A DNA stretch of 64,000 bases from Cyanobacterium sp. HL-69 (GCA_002813895.1 CP024912.1:1364001-1428000), one strand, 5' to 3'. Counted from the stretch's first letter, positions 49,735 through 59,363 are shown. Numbers and translations are program-made. Notes: a model not told the origin generated them from the letters alone.

Positions 49735-49932
49735 TTATTCGATATTAACAAGATGAAACCCCATCTGACATTGATATACTATGGGTTGATTTTGCCCTAA
49801 CTTGCCCAAACATTGCCCACAGCCAAGTTTACCCTTTTGCCAACGGGGTGTCCCTCCATGATTCGCCATCAGGCAACCATTACAAACTTTTTCGGTGGAT
49901 AATAGTTGTTCATTTTGGAGAATTACTAACAT
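49735..49932 (-). CDS. Small Cys-rich protein with CxxC motifs
   Basis: The 65-residue protein has five cysteines, including VCNGCLM and GCGQCLG pairs spaced 20 residues apart and a YQCQMGFHLV end, like a small zinc-binding or FeS domain. I do not recognise a named family, but the frame is full and the composition is unlike random reading. It follows the Tic20-like gene on the same strand by 29 bases of spacer, upstream of it in transcription. Confidence 0.62.
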   Translation of the reverse strand: MLVILQNEQLLSTEKVCNGCLMANHGGTPRWQKGKLGCGQCLGKLGQNQPIVYQCQMGFHLVNIE

Positions 49933-50218
49933 TGTCTAGCCCTCCCTTACGCTTAACTCCCATAGCTCTATTTTACTCTTTTGCCCAGAAAAACTGTATT
50001 ATCGGATGCTTTACTTAACAATTACTGTGGTTTGATGGAAGAATTTGTTGAGTGTCAGGTAAGAGAACGTATTAGGCATTAGGCTTAAATATTTGTACGT
50101 TAGAAGTTTTATTATCAATTCTCCATTATCCATTCTCCTCCTGCCTTAGCCAATTTATGGTAGTTTTAGGATAGGACATTAACCGTGTAAATTAACACGA
50201 TACTCTGTAAGATTTTAT
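49933..50218 (+). promoter_or_regulatory. 286-base spacer upstream of era
   Basis: The spacer lies between divergent starts. It has heptamer-type repeats (CAATTCTCCATTATCCATTC) near 50116-50135 and an imperfect hairpin CGTGT-AAATTA-ACACG near 50184-50200 just ahead of era. No small gene or clear promoter pair was found. Confidence 0.35.
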
Positions 50219-51160
50219 ATGTCGAATGTTAACGATTTTGTTTCTAGTATTATTCCCATTGCCCCAGAAAATTTTAAATCTGGTTTCATAGCAATTATTG
50301 GGCGCCCCAATGTGGGTAAGTCCACTTTGATGAATCAATTGATTGGACAGAAGGTTGCTATTACTTCCCCCGTTGCCCAAACCACTCGTAATCGTTTGCG
50401 GGGTATTTTAACCACCGATGAGGCTCAAATTATTTTTGTGGATACTCCTGGTATTCATAAGCCACACCATGAGTTAGGGCGAGTTTTAGTTCAAAATGCA
50501 ACCTCGGCTATTAATAATGTGGATGTGGTTTTGTTTGTGGTGGACTGTGCGCAAAGGGCTGGTGGGGGCGATCGCTTCATAGCCGATTTGTTGCATGATA
50601 GTTCTACCCCTGTAATTCTGGGTTTAAATAAGGCAGATTTGCAAAGGGGTAATAGTGAAGAAATTGACGCTAGTTATCAAGAAATTTGTGAGGAAAATTG
50701 GCAACAAGTTAAGTTTTCAGCGACCAATGGTACAGGGTTAGAAAATTTACAGGAAAAGTTAATTAATAATCTTGATAATGGCCCTTATTATTATCCCCCA
50801 GATTTAGTAACGGATCAGCCAGAAAGATTTATCATGGGAGAGTTAATTAGGGAACAAATTTTGTTATTAACAAGGGAAGAAGTTCCCCATTCCGTGGCAG
50901 TGACTATCGAAAAAATGGTAGAAACTCCTAAAATAACTAAAATATATGCTGCCATTAGTGTAGAAAGAAAGTCCCAAAAAGGTATCATAATTGGCGATAA
51001 AGGTAGTATGTTGAAGGAGATTGGTACTGCTTCCCGTCAACAAATGCAAAAAATATTGAGCGGAAAAGTATATTTAGAATTGTTTGTAAAAGTTGAACCA
51101 AAATGGAGACAATCACGGTTAAGATTAGCTGAATTTGGTTATCAAGTAGATAAAAATTAA
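50219..51160 (+). CDS. era: GTPase Era
   Basis: The 313-residue protein has the G1 motif GRPNVGKSTLMNQLIGQKVA near 28, TSPVAQTTRNR, the G3 DTPGIHKP, the G4 NKAD and a C-terminal KH domain with GIIIGDKGSMLKEIGTASRQQMQ near 265. Era binds 16S rRNA 3' end and aids small-subunit assembly. Length, GTPase motifs and KH domain are intact. A 15-residue N-terminal extension precedes the G domain. Confidence 0.97.
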   Translation: MSNVNDFVSSIIPIAPENFKSGFIAIIGRPNVGKSTLMNQLIGQKVAITSPVAQTTRNRLRGILTTDEAQIIFVDTPGIHKPHHELGRVLVQNATSAINNVDVVLFVVDCAQRAGGGDRFIADLLHDSSTPVILGLNKADLQRGNSEEIDASYQEICEENWQQVKFSATNGTGLENLQEKLINNLDNGPYYYPPDLVTDQPERFIMGELIREQILLLTREEVPHSVAVTIEKMVETPKITKIYAAISVERKSQKGIIIGDKGSMLKEIGTASRQQMQKILSGKVYLELFVKVEPKWRQSRLRLAEFGYQVDKN

Positions 51161-51204
51161 TATATTTATTATTTTAATATAGTTAAAATTTATAGTTATT
51201 TATT

Positions 51205-51405
51205 ATGTTAGATTTAATAACAAACCCTAGTCCAAATGTAATTTTTTTATTAGCTTTATTACATTGTTTTATCGGTCTATCAGCAGGGATTGTCGCTGAT
51301 ACTAAGGGTTATTCCTTTGCTCTTTGGTTATTGATAGGTGCGATCGCAGGTACCTTTGGACTCATCGCTTCCCTACGACTCAAACCTTTGACAAAAGCGA
51401 GTTAG
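51205..51405 (+). CDS. Small two-helix membrane protein
   Basis: The 66-residue protein is almost wholly hydrophobic: helices at about 12-32 (NVIFLLALLHCFIGLSAGIV) and 40-58 (FALWLLIGAIAGTFGLIASL), with a short RLKPLTKAS tail. I do not recognise a named family. It lies 45 bases past era on the same strand, and ends 7 bases before the convergent TIGR03792 gene. Confidence 0.65.
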   Translation: MLDLITNPSPNVIFLLALLHCFIGLSAGIVADTKGYSFALWLLIGAIAGTFGLIASLRLKPLTKAS

Positions 51406-51412
51406 AGCAAAA

Positions 51413-51709
51413 TCAAACAACAAAAAGTTCCCTCGATTCCATCATCCGAACAGGAATATCCCCCATGGCATTTTTAAATCGAAAGGCAGTCAACTCCAAA
51501 TCTTCGGGGGGAATAGCCTTCCATAACTCCCTAGAAGCCCAACGAATCACAAAAATAACCTCGTCTTCATCATCTGGACTCATCCAAACCTGCTTATCAA
51601 TAAATCCCTCATATTTTTCTAAGGCATCAGTCCAAATTAATCTATCTTGCTCCAAAAAAAAGTTGTGATACTCAGAACAAACCTCAAACTTTAACCACTC
51701 AATAACCAT
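51413..51709 (-). CDS. TIGR03792-type small protein
   Basis: The 98-residue protein starts MVIEWLKFEV and has IWTDALEKYEGFIDKQVWMSPDDEDEVIFVIRWASRELWKAIPPEDLE, matching the TIGR03792 family of cyanobacterial small proteins with an ABM-like (dimeric alpha-beta barrel) fold. The function is unknown. The start ATG is followed by the conserved VIEWLKF, so no other start is needed. Confidence 0.8.
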   Translation of the reverse strand: MVIEWLKFEVCSEYHNFFLEQDRLIWTDALEKYEGFIDKQVWMSPDDEDEVIFVIRWASRELWKAIPPEDLELTAFRFKNAMGDIPVRMMESRELFVV

Positions 51710-51807
51710 CCCTTAAGTCCTAATAATAAATAATATGGAGAGTTTCCATAATAGGATTAAAACACCTATATAATTATAAGATTGACTAAAATTTATTGAT
51801 CCAAATT

Positions 51808-52719
51808 ATGCCTGATTTTTTACCCATCGCCTATTTTGAAGGTAACTTCGTACCCTTTAAAGAAGCTAATATTTCCATTGCTACCCACGCCCTACACTAC
51901 GGCACAGGAGCTTTTGGCGGTTTAAGAGGTACCATTAACCCTCAAAATCCCAAACAAGTGCTATTATTTCGCTTAGATCGTCACTGTAAAAGATTAAGTA
52001 ATAGTGCCAAGTATCTTCACTACGATTTACCCGCCACCAAAATTTATGATGTCATTAAAGATTTTGTAAGTAAAAACGCTCCTACCAACCCTTTTTATAT
52101 TCGTCCTTTTGTTTATACCTCCGATTTAGGAGTTGCCCCTAGATTACATAACATTGAAAAAAACTTTTTTGTCTATGGTTTAGAAATGGGTGATTATTTA
52201 TCCCCCGATGGTATTAGTTGCCGTATTAGCTCTTGGTATCGCCAAGAAGACCGTAGTTTACCCCTCAGAGGCAAGATTAGTGGCGCTTATATTACCTCTG
52301 CCCTAGCCAAGACTGAGGCGGTGGATTCTGGCTTTGATGAAGCAATTTTGATGAACTCTCAGGGCAAGGTATGCGAAGCGACAGGAATGAATATTTTTAT
52401 GGTGAGAAATGGTAAGTTAATTACTCCTAGTTTTGATCAAGATATTCTTGAGGGTATTACCCGAGACAGTGTCATTACCATCGCCAAAAACTTGGGTATG
52501 GAAGTTGAGCAAAGGGAAATCGATAAGACTGAATTATTCATTGCTGATGAGTTATTTTTATGTGGCACCGCAGCCAAGGTGACTCCTGTTAAGAGGGTGG
52601 AGAATTATCATCTAGCCAAAGAAAGACCTATTACAACTAAAATCAAAGAAACTTTGACTGCTATTACTGAAAATAGGGATTCTAATTATCAAGATTGGAT
52701 TACTACTATTGATCTTTAG
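51808..52719 (+). CDS. ilvE: Branched-chain amino-acid aminotransferase
   Basis: From the ATG at 51808 the product has about 303 residues. It has the class IV aminotransferase motifs: THALHYGTGAFGGLRG, RLDRHCKRL, the PLP-Lys region near SGAYITSALAKTEAVDSGFDEAI, NSQGKVCEATGMNIFMV and ELFLCGTAAKVTPV. It catalyses the last step of Val, Leu and Ile synthesis and the first step of their breakdown. The frame is open from a TTG 12 bases upstream, but the ATG start of MPDFLPIAYFEG is the family start. Confidence 0.95.
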   Translation: MPDFLPIAYFEGNFVPFKEANISIATHALHYGTGAFGGLRGTINPQNPKQVLLFRLDRHCKRLSNSAKYLHYDLPATKIYDVIKDFVSKNAPTNPFYIRPFVYTSDLGVAPRLHNIEKNFFVYGLEMGDYLSPDGISCRISSWYRQEDRSLPLRGKISGAYITSALAKTEAVDSGFDEAILMNSQGKVCEATGMNIFMVRNGKLITPSFDQDILEGITRDSVITIAKNLGMEVEQREIDKTELFIADELFLCGTAAKVTPVKRVENYHLAKERPITTKIKETLTAITENRDSNYQDWITTIDL

Positions 52720-52806
52720 GGAATAATTTATTATTAGTTATTACTATATTTTAAGTTTTTATGATGTGATGTAAACAAACCCCACTGGTTAAAATTGGTG
52801 GGGCTT

Positions 52807-53595
52807 ATGACGAAAAATATAATGGAATTTTTAATTAGTACCTTTACAATTTTTACTGCGTTGATGTCGTCGGGAGGGTTTATCATTGATAGTGCATTTA
52901 CCAATGCCATCAAACAAAATTCTGAGTCGGTGGAGGAAATTGAGGTAAGGGTTGAAAATGTTCCTACCCATAACATTGTTAAGGGAGAAGTTGATAGTAT
53001 TAAATTAGCTGTGCGAGGTTGGGGTTTAAGGGAAAATTTCCGCCTTGATGTATTGGAATTGGAAACTGATCCTCTCAAGTTTGATTTTAGTCGTATTCGG
53101 GAAATTAATAGGGAAACTTGGCGCGAAATTATTCAGAGTGATATTAATGTCGGTATTCGTACTGTGATGACAGAGGATGATCTCAATGCTATAGTGCGAT
53201 CGCCCCGAGCCTTGGAAATAATATCCTCATCCATCCCCCCATCCTCCCCTGAAGGCTTTGAATTAGAAGATGTGAGCCTTGACTTACGACCTAATCAAAG
53301 AATCAGGCTAAACACCATTGCTAGATCTCAAACTCCTGGAGTAAGAGTAGATTTTAGTATAGAGTTTGGCATAGAATTAATTGGGGGACAACGGTTAAAA
53401 ATTGTTGAACCTCAAGGAACATTTAACGGTCGTCCCATATCACAGGAACTATTACAAGGCTTTACCCAGAACCTTAATATGCGCTTAGATCTTAATGCTT
53501 TGCAACGCTTCGGGGTGATTGCAAGACTACTACAATTAGACATAGCAGATGAAAATATAGGTATGAGTGCATTAATTCATGTTCCAAATCGTTAA
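52807..53595 (+). CDS. DUF2993 (LmeA-like) lipoprotein-type protein
   Basis: The product (262 residues from the ATG at 52807) has a hydrophobic N-terminal segment and the DUF2993 layout: VENVPTHNIVKGEVDSIKLAVRGW, LELETDPLKFDFSRI, and a C-terminal pair of beta segments with GTFNGRPISQELLQGF. The family has a lipid-binding tubular fold and is found in cyanobacteria and actinobacteria. The frame is open from a TTG at 52795; GGTGGGG lies four bases ahead of the ATG. Its role here is unknown. The GerMN gene follows 42 bases later. Confidence 0.82.
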   Translation: MTKNIMEFLISTFTIFTALMSSGGFIIDSAFTNAIKQNSESVEEIEVRVENVPTHNIVKGEVDSIKLAVRGWGLRENFRLDVLELETDPLKFDFSRIREINRETWREIIQSDINVGIRTVMTEDDLNAIVRSPRALEIISSSIPPSSPEGFELEDVSLDLRPNQRIRLNTIARSQTPGVRVDFSIEFGIELIGGQRLKIVEPQGTFNGRPISQELLQGFTQNLNMRLDLNALQRFGVIARLLQLDIADENIGMSALIHVPNR

Positions 53596-53637
53596 AATTA
53601 GTTCAACAATAATTATTTAATATTTATTTTTACTACT

Positions 53638-54258
53638 ATGGCAGATAAAAATCCTAACCCTTTTTCTTCATTAAAAACAATCATTATCACTGGTGGTGTT
53701 GTTTTGGTATTGGGAACCGTAGGCGCTCTCCTTGCCTATAATTCTCTCAATAGAGATACAACCCAACTTCCTAATAATCCTACCATCATTGAACCCGTCG
53801 ATCCCGTAGATCCTGATCCTGAGCAACCCGTCGAACCCGAAGGGCAAAGAGTAAATCTTTATTGGTTGAACGAAAACCTTGAAATCACCCCTCGCACCAC
53901 AGACTTACCCAAGGCAGAAACTCAAGAAGAAGTATTAACCAATGCCTTTAATATGCTCTTACAAGGCTCTGACACCGAAGATTTTAGTGCCATTCCCGAA
54001 GAAACTCAGTTACTCGATTTAGAAGTAAGAGAGGATGGAGTTCATGTTAATTTATCCTTTGACTACACCACTGGAGGCGGTAGTGCTTCTATGATAGGAC
54101 GTTTGGGGCAGGTAATTTATACCGCTAGTAGCCTAGAGCCTAACACTCCTGTATGGCTTAATGTTGATGGAGAGCCTTTAGAACTCTTGGGCGGTGAGGG
54201 TTTGGAGGTAGAACAACCCATGACCAGAGACTTATATCAACAACAGTATCAATTTTAG
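53638..54258 (+). CDS. GerMN-domain protein with membrane anchor
   Basis: The 206-residue protein has an N-terminal helix (about 14-34, TIIITGGVVLVLGTVGALLAY), a Pro/Asp/Glu-rich linker (about 47-65, PVDPVDPDPEQPVEPEG) and a GerMN domain (about 68-200, with EVLTNAFNMLLQGSD and VHVNLSFDY). GerMN domains occur in sporulation and envelope proteins and bind unknown ligands. It follows the DUF2993 gene and is probably in the same transcript, so both may act in the periplasm. Confidence 0.8.
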   Translation: MADKNPNPFSSLKTIIITGGVVLVLGTVGALLAYNSLNRDTTQLPNNPTIIEPVDPVDPDPEQPVEPEGQRVNLYWLNENLEITPRTTDLPKAETQEEVLTNAFNMLLQGSDTEDFSAIPEETQLLDLEVREDGVHVNLSFDYTTGGGSASMIGRLGQVIYTASSLEPNTPVWLNVDGEPLELLGGEGLEVEQPMTRDLYQQQYQF

Positions 54259-54332
54259 TTAGGATCTGCTCAAAAGGTCTTTTCATAAGGGGTAGGGGAT
54301 AGTTTTTTTTCGTTTAATTCAGCTCACCCCAT

Positions 54333-54497
54333 CTATTTCGCCATGCTTTTTTTTATTAAATAACCTAAGTAAAAACTGGTTAGGGCAGTGATAGTAATAT
54401 CCCAAAACTGAGGCAACATCAAAGAGTATCTCTGGGCGATCGCCCCTAGCACAATAAAAATCCCCAAAAACACCGCATATCTATCTTTTTCTTTCAT
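54333..54497 (-). CDS. Small two-helix membrane protein
   Basis: The 54-residue product from the ATG at 54497 (MKEKDRYAVFLG) has two hydrophobic segments with a short GYLIKKSMAK end. Longer starts up to 54527 are possible, but they overlap the GGTGGGC palindrome. I do not recognise a family. It lies in the spacer between the convergent GerMN and crtQ genes. Confidence 0.55.
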   Translation of the reverse strand: MKEKDRYAVFLGIFIVLGAIAQRYSLMLPQFWDITITALTSFYLGYLIKKSMAK

Positions 54498-54518
54498 AAT
54501 ATCAAGAGCTAAAAGTAG

Positions 54519-54535
54519 GGTGGGCATTGCCCACC
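54519..54535. repeat. 17-base palindrome, inverse copy of the element at 8869
   Basis: GGTGGGCATTGCCCACC is the reverse complement of the element at 8869-8885. It lies ahead of the small membrane gene and about 80 bases from the crtQ stop. The same motif in degenerate form also makes up the groEL terminator stem. Confidence 0.6.
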
Positions 54536-54612
54536 GAGCAATTATTGCGATCGAATCATAGTCATGGAAAGCTGCTTTATTTCCTTCTCAACCAACTACA
54601 ATTTTTTCTAAA

Positions 54613-56046
54613 CTACCCCTTAGAAGCCAAAACAGCCTCCGCCGCCTGTCTTCCCGAAATAGTAGCCCCCTCCATACTATCAATATAATCCTGTTGAGTA
54701 TAACTACCTGCAAGGAAAAAATTATCAATAGGAGTCTTTTGGGCAGGGCGATAGGCATCCATCCCAGGAGCCTCACGATACAAAGATTGAGCCAACTTCA
54801 CCACACTATACCAAGTCATATTCAAATCCTTAGAAGAAGGAAATAACTTATGTACCTGATCTAGTACATGGTGAGCAATCTTTTCATTATTTTCCTTAAT
54901 AAAAGGATCACCCGGAGTTAAAACCAACTGTAACAAAGAACCCTCGCCCTCTCGATAATAATCCCCTGGACTAGACAAAGCCAAATCAGAAAAACAAGAG
55001 AAATCAGCATCAGCAGTATAAAGTAAATTATCAATGCCCTCGGCCTTCTCCAACTGAGTGCGTTTTTGTGGGTCATTTAATTCCGTTACCCAACCATCAA
55101 AACGTAATTGCACCGTAGCCACAGGCACTGCATCCAGCTTATAAATATTGTCAAACTCAGACCACTTGCGCCACCCTTGGGGCAACAACCTTTGAATCCC
55201 CGGAATATCACAGGCACACACATATCTATCCGCCGTTATCAACTCCTCTGTTTCACCATCAGCAATTAATAATCCCGTTACTTGAGCCTTTCCATTTTCC
55301 TCATACTGGATTTCCCTTACTCGTCGGCGAGTGTGAATTTTTACCCCTTTTTCTTCCAAATAATTAACAATAGGGCCATGTAAATATTCGTGGGGAGAGC
55401 CTTCCAACATTCTCAATACAGAAGCCTCAGTTTTGGCCGCAAAAAATTGAAAAATAGTTAACATACAACGGGCAGAAATATTTTCTGTATCAATAAAACC
55501 CAAAGCATAAGCAATGGGATTCCACATTTTATCCAAACTGCCCTGATTGCCCCCATGGCTTCTAAACCAATCAGCAAAACTCACCTTATCTAACTTACGA
55601 ATATCTCGCATAGCACCTTCAAAATCCACCAACCCTCTAACGATGGGGCTAGTACCAAGGGCCAAAGAATTGGCAATTTTATCCACCGCTGAAAGCTGAG
55701 ACGTAGTAAAAAATGCCTTTAAACCATTGAAAGGAGCGCCTGTGATAAAGCGAAAATCAAGCTCTCCTACCCTACCACCCTCATTAATAAAAGTGTGAGT
55801 GTGTTGTTTTAAACGTAAATTATCGATCGCCCCTACCTTTTCCATCAAGGCAAAAAGATTGTAGTAACAACCAAAAAAGACGTGCAACCCCATTTCAATG
55901 TGATTACCATCCTTATCAACCCAACTACCAACCTTCCCCCCCACAAAAGGACGAGATTCAAAAATTTCTACTTCACAACCAGCATCAACTAAATCAATGG
56001 CTGTGGCTAATCCTGCTAATCCAGCACCGACGATGGCAACTCGCAT
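54613..56046 (-). CDS. crtQ: Zeta-carotene desaturase
   Basis: The 477-residue flavoprotein starts with [21 protein letters not shown] (FAD-binding) and has [66 protein letters not shown] and the C-terminal [24 protein letters not shown]. It matches the plant/cyanobacterial CrtQ-type enzyme (ZDS), not phytoene desaturase. It desaturates zeta-carotene to lycopene isomers at the thylakoid or cytoplasmic membrane. Length is standard. No other carotenoid gene is adjacent. Confidence 0.93.
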   Translation of the reverse strand: MRVAIVGAGLAGLATAIDLVDAGCEVEIFESRPFVGGKVGSWVDKDGNHIEMGLHVFFGCYYNLFALMEKVGAIDNLRLKQHTHTFINEGGRVGELDFRFITGAPFNGLKAFFTTSQLSAVDKIANSLALGTSPIVRGLVDFEGAMRDIRKLDKVSFADWFRSHGGNQGSLDKMWNPIAYALGFIDTENISARCMLTIFQFFAAKTEASVLRMLEGSPHEYLHGPIVNYLEEKGVKIHTRRRVREIQYEENGKAQVTGLLIADGETEELITADRYVCACDIPGIQRLLPQGWRKWSEFDNIYKLDAVPVATVQLRFDGWVTELNDPQKRTQLEKAEGIDNLLYTADADFSCFSDLALSSPGDYYREGEGSLLQLVLTPGDPFIKENNEKIAHHVLDQVHKLFPSSKDLNMTWYSVVKLAQSLYREAPGMDAYRPAQKTPIDNFFLAGSYTQQDYIDSMEGATISGRQAAEAVLASKG

Positions 56047-56194
56047 TCTTTTTTATCATACTCTTAACTTTTCTTTACATATTATAAACAATAAAAGTCC
56101 CCTTTATAATGTGGCCCTTTCCAACCATCGACACAATTACGGTGGGGGTTAACAGTGTTGAACCCCTTATCAACCTTAAAATTAAATCTCCATC

Positions 56195-56944
56195 TTAATT
56201 ATTAAAGAGGCTTTGCTGATAGGATACAGCCTGATGTAAGAACTTCTCGTTTACCAAAACCCTAAAGGTATCCAAATTTTCTTGCCAAGAATTAATTTTG
56301 CTCATCAAAACCTTTGATTTATTCTCCGCCCCTTGAATACTATCAAACTTATAAGTAAAATTCCCCGCAAAAAGGATCGCAGGCATTGCCGTATTATTAG
56401 ACTGTTGTAACCTAGCAGGGTTAATGTTGACCGCCAAGCTATATCCTTGCAAATTATAAAATAAATTTAAAGCCGCTTGAGGTTCGACACCTTCAAATTG
56501 TGACCAACTGCCCCGTTTTAAAAATTCTTCATTAATCAATTTTTTCCCTGCGGTTTCATCTCCAGATAAAGGAGCGATAATTTTCGGAGAAATACTTAAA
56601 CCCTGATACTCGGCACTAGATAACTTTTCGATATATTTAGTAGCTACCTTAGCAAAATTTAAGTCTTTCATCTCTTTGTTACCCAAACCCTCAATAAAAT
56701 TAATTATCCCTGGTTGAGCAATGATTTTTAAACCATTTTTATACATAATCTGAGTGCCATTGGGGCTGACCATAGGTTTTTGAGCCACTTCCCAATCCGA
56801 GGGAATAATGCCCCCCATTTGCAAAAACTCAGCACTTACCATGGTGGGGTTAAAATTTTTGATAGCAATTCCGAGGGTTACTTCTTCAATTTGTTGAGGA
56901 ATTTTGACGGATACAGGATTATTAAATTGACCTTGTAAATTCAT
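56195..56944 (-). CDS. Conserved hypothetical protein
   Basis: The 249-residue protein is soluble with no signal peptide. Features visible are an opening NNPVSVKIPQQIEEVTLGIAIKNFNPTMVSAEFL, a middle KYIEKLSSAEYQGLSISPKIIAPL, and a mixed alpha-beta pattern. I do not recognise a family and give no function. It lies 148 bases upstream of crtQ on the same strand. Confidence 0.62.
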   Translation of the reverse strand: MNLQGQFNNPVSVKIPQQIEEVTLGIAIKNFNPTMVSAEFLQMGGIIPSDWEVAQKPMVSPNGTQIMYKNGLKIIAQPGIINFIEGLGNKEMKDLNFAKVATKYIEKLSSAEYQGLSISPKIIAPLSGDETAGKKLINEEFLKRGSWSQFEGVEPQAALNLFYNLQGYSLAVNINPARLQQSNNTAMPAILFAGNFTYKFDSIQGAENKSKVLMSKINSWQENLDTFRVLVNEKFLHQAVSYQQSLFNN

Positions 56945-57035
56945 AATGTTAAATATTTAGAATAATCTTTTGTTCTACTCTAAGACTATCTCAATTTAAG
57001 GTTATATACTTTTTTGAGGGTCATGAAGAATAAAG

Positions 57036-57055
57036 AACACTCTTTGGTGTTTTTT
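57036..57055 (+). terminator. Short hairpin with T-run in the fabD upstream region
   Basis: AACAC (57036-57040) pairs with GTGTT (57047-57051) around TCTTTG, then TTTT. It stands about 110 bases before the fabD start and does not follow a plus-strand gene. It could be an attenuator, the end of a small transcript, or chance in AT-rich sequence. Confidence 0.3.
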
Positions 57056-57166
57056 GTATCTTTACGGGATAAAGTCTAATCTTAATTAACCTATGGGAAA
57101 TCTTTAATTCTTCCCTAGTTTGAACTATAATGTCACAGCGATACTGTTATAAAAAGTGTATATAAA

Positions 57167-58030
57167 ATGACAAAAATCGCATGGGTATTTCCAGGGCAAG
57201 GCTCACAGGCTCAGGGCATGGGTTTATCTTTAAAGGATACAGAAATAGGTAAACAAAAGTTTGCACAGGCTCAAGAAATCCTTGGCTGGTCAGTGTTGGA
57301 GGTATGTGAAGCAGGGGATGAAAGGCTTTCTCAAACTATTTATACTCAGCCTTGTTTATACACTGTGGAGTGTATTTTGGTTGATTTACAAAGGCAGGAG
57401 GGAAAACAGCCTGATTTGGTGGCAGGACATAGTTTAGGGGAATATGTGGCTCTTTATGCGGCGGGGGTGTATGATTTTGCCGAGGGGTTAAAGTTAGTGA
57501 AACGTCGGGCTGAGTTGATGAGTACCGCAGAGGGTGGGAAAATGGTGGCATTGATGAAGTTTGACCGTGATGTATTAGAAAGTGCGATCGCCTCTAGCCC
57601 TGATGTTGTCATTGCCAATGATAATAGTGAAGGACAAGTGGTAATTTCAGGAAAACCAGAAGCCATTGATGAGGTTTTAGAAAAAGTACAAGCGAAAAAA
57701 GCTGTGGAGTTAAACGTTTCAGGAGCATTTCATTCTCCTTTCATGGCATCGGCGGCCACAGAATTTACTAAAGTATTAGACACCATCACCTTTAGAGATG
57801 CCGCAACCCCTATTATGTCTAATGTGGATCCCCTCCCTAGTACATCCGCCCTAGAAATAAAACAAAGACTAATTCAACAAATGACGGGGGGAGTGCGCTG
57901 GCGGGAAATTATGTTAGATTTTCCCAACCATGGCATCACCGAAGTGGTGGAAGTAGGACCAGGTAAAGTTCTCACGGGGTTAATCAAACGTACCAATAAG
58001 ACCATTGGTTTAAATAATATATCGGGATAA
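57167..58030 (+). CDS. fabD: Malonyl-CoA:ACP transacylase
   Basis: The 287-residue protein starts KIAWVFPGQGSQAQGMG, has the nucleophile elbow GHSLGEYVALYAAG near 88, the Arg segment LVKRRAELM, and SGAFHSPFMASA with the catalytic His. It loads malonyl groups onto acyl carrier protein for fatty-acid synthesis. The catalytic Ser-His pair is intact. Other fab genes are not adjacent. Confidence 0.95.
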   Translation: MTKIAWVFPGQGSQAQGMGLSLKDTEIGKQKFAQAQEILGWSVLEVCEAGDERLSQTIYTQPCLYTVECILVDLQRQEGKQPDLVAGHSLGEYVALYAAGVYDFAEGLKLVKRRAELMSTAEGGKMVALMKFDRDVLESAIASSPDVVIANDNSEGQVVISGKPEAIDEVLEKVQAKKAVELNVSGAFHSPFMASAATEFTKVLDTITFRDAATPIMSNVDPLPSTSALEIKQRLIQQMTGGVRWREIMLDFPNHGITEVVEVGPGKVLTGLIKRTNKTIGLNNISG

Positions 58031-58412
58031 GTATCGGTTAAGTGTTAGGTACAAATAGGATCTGCTGAATAAATCAAAAACTGGAAATATCGGGAGTTTG
58101 TGCATATCATACTAAATCCCGTTTCAATAATATACTAATTAGGGCGGAGAACAGGGAACGGGGAACGGATAGTAATTGTTTATTGTCAATTGTTACACGG
58201 TGAATAATAGTAAACTCTACTAATCGGATTTGGTATCACAACGGTCAAAAAATACGCAAAAATCCCCATTATTCATTCTCCATTATCAATTAACACCAAA
58301 TACCGAACCCACCATAAAACTATTTTTTGTTTCCATTGATTATTCATCAACTCTCAAGCTACCATAGAGATAAATTATTATAATTACTAATCCGTTTACC
58401 CCTTATAACCCT
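58031..58412. repeat. 382-base spacer between fabD and kaiA with interspersed repeats
   Basis: The spacer holds three repeat types: AGGATCTGCTGAATAAATC near 58057-58075, GAACAGGGAACGGGGAACGG near 58147-58166, and CATTATTCATTCTCCATTATCAATTAACACCA-like sequence near 58267-58297. A matching pair (CTGCTAAGTAAATCAG and a near-identical copy of the last unit) lies after kaiC at 61370-61470. The remainder is AT-rich and would carry the kai promoter; I could not place one. Confidence 0.6.
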
Positions 58413-59363
58413 TTGTCTTCTCGTCTATATATTTGTATTTTTGCCCCAGATACCTCTATCAGTCAGTCATTAATCACATGGCTGAAAGATGAAGGTGTAA
58501 AAGAATCGAGCGATCGCCATTATCTGCATATCATAGAATCAAACACAGAATTTCAACACTTTATTATTGAAAATAAAGAAAAAATTGACTGTTTGATCAT
58601 ACTCTACAACAGCACTAGCCAAGAAATTATCACCAACCTTTATGACGAAGGATTAATTTTACCCACCGTAATCATCGAAACCCCCGACTACCCCATCAAC
58701 CAAGGGCAATACCAAGCCGACTTAACCCAAGAAAATCCTCCCGAAGAAAACCCATCGATCATTTACCATGTCGGGGAAATCAAAATTAAACCAGAACAAA
58801 TCAAAAATATCACCACCCATGTAGATAAAGCTATCACTCAATTTCTCTATTTAGCCCCTAGTTGCTCTGTCTCAGAAAAAGAAAAAACTATTCCTCCCCA
58901 GAACGAAGAAAGACAAAACTTTTTATTATTACAACAAAGAAGACTAGCTTCAAAATTAAAAGAAAGACTAGGATATTTAGGAGTATATTATAATAGAAAT
59001 CCAGACTATTTTTATCGTAACTTATCCCTAGAAGAACGCCAAGAATATCTTGGACAATTAGCTGCACAATATAGAGAAGTCATAATACTCTATTTTGGAG
59101 AAGAAAACGAAGTAAATCAACTCATAGATCAATTTGTTAATCAATGTTTTTTTGCTGATTTATCCGTATCACAAATCCTCGAAATTCATATGGAATTAAT
59201 GGATGAATTCGCACAACAACTGAAGCTAGAAGGACGTAATGAAGAAATATTACTAGATTATCGTTTAGCCCTCATTGACATAATTGCTCACCTTTGCGAG
59301 ATGTATCGTCGTTCAATTCCCAGAGAAGATTTACCCTTTGAAGTCTTGTTTCCAGCTGATTAA
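58413..59363 (+). CDS. kaiA: Circadian clock protein KaiA
   Basis: The 316-residue protein has an N-terminal pseudo-receiver-like domain (about 1-140) and the C-terminal dimerisation/KaiC-binding domain with RLASKLKERLGYLGVYYNRNPDYFYRNL, EIHMELMDEFAQQLKLEGR and DYRLALIDIIAHLCEMYRRSIPRE. KaiA promotes KaiC autophosphorylation. The start is TTG: the frame closes at 58373 and holds no ATG or GTG before SSRLYICIFAP, the usual beginning. kaiB follows 44 bases later. Confidence 0.95.
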   Translation: MSSRLYICIFAPDTSISQSLITWLKDEGVKESSDRHYLHIIESNTEFQHFIIENKEKIDCLIILYNSTSQEIITNLYDEGLILPTVIIETPDYPINQGQYQADLTQENPPEENPSIIYHVGEIKIKPEQIKNITTHVDKAITQFLYLAPSCSVSEKEKTIPPQNEERQNFLLLQQRRLASKLKERLGYLGVYYNRNPDYFYRNLSLEERQEYLGQLAAQYREVIILYFGEENEVNQLIDQFVNQCFFADLSVSQILEIHMELMDEFAQQLKLEGRNEEILLDYRLALIDIIAHLCEMYRRSIPREDLPFEVLFPAD

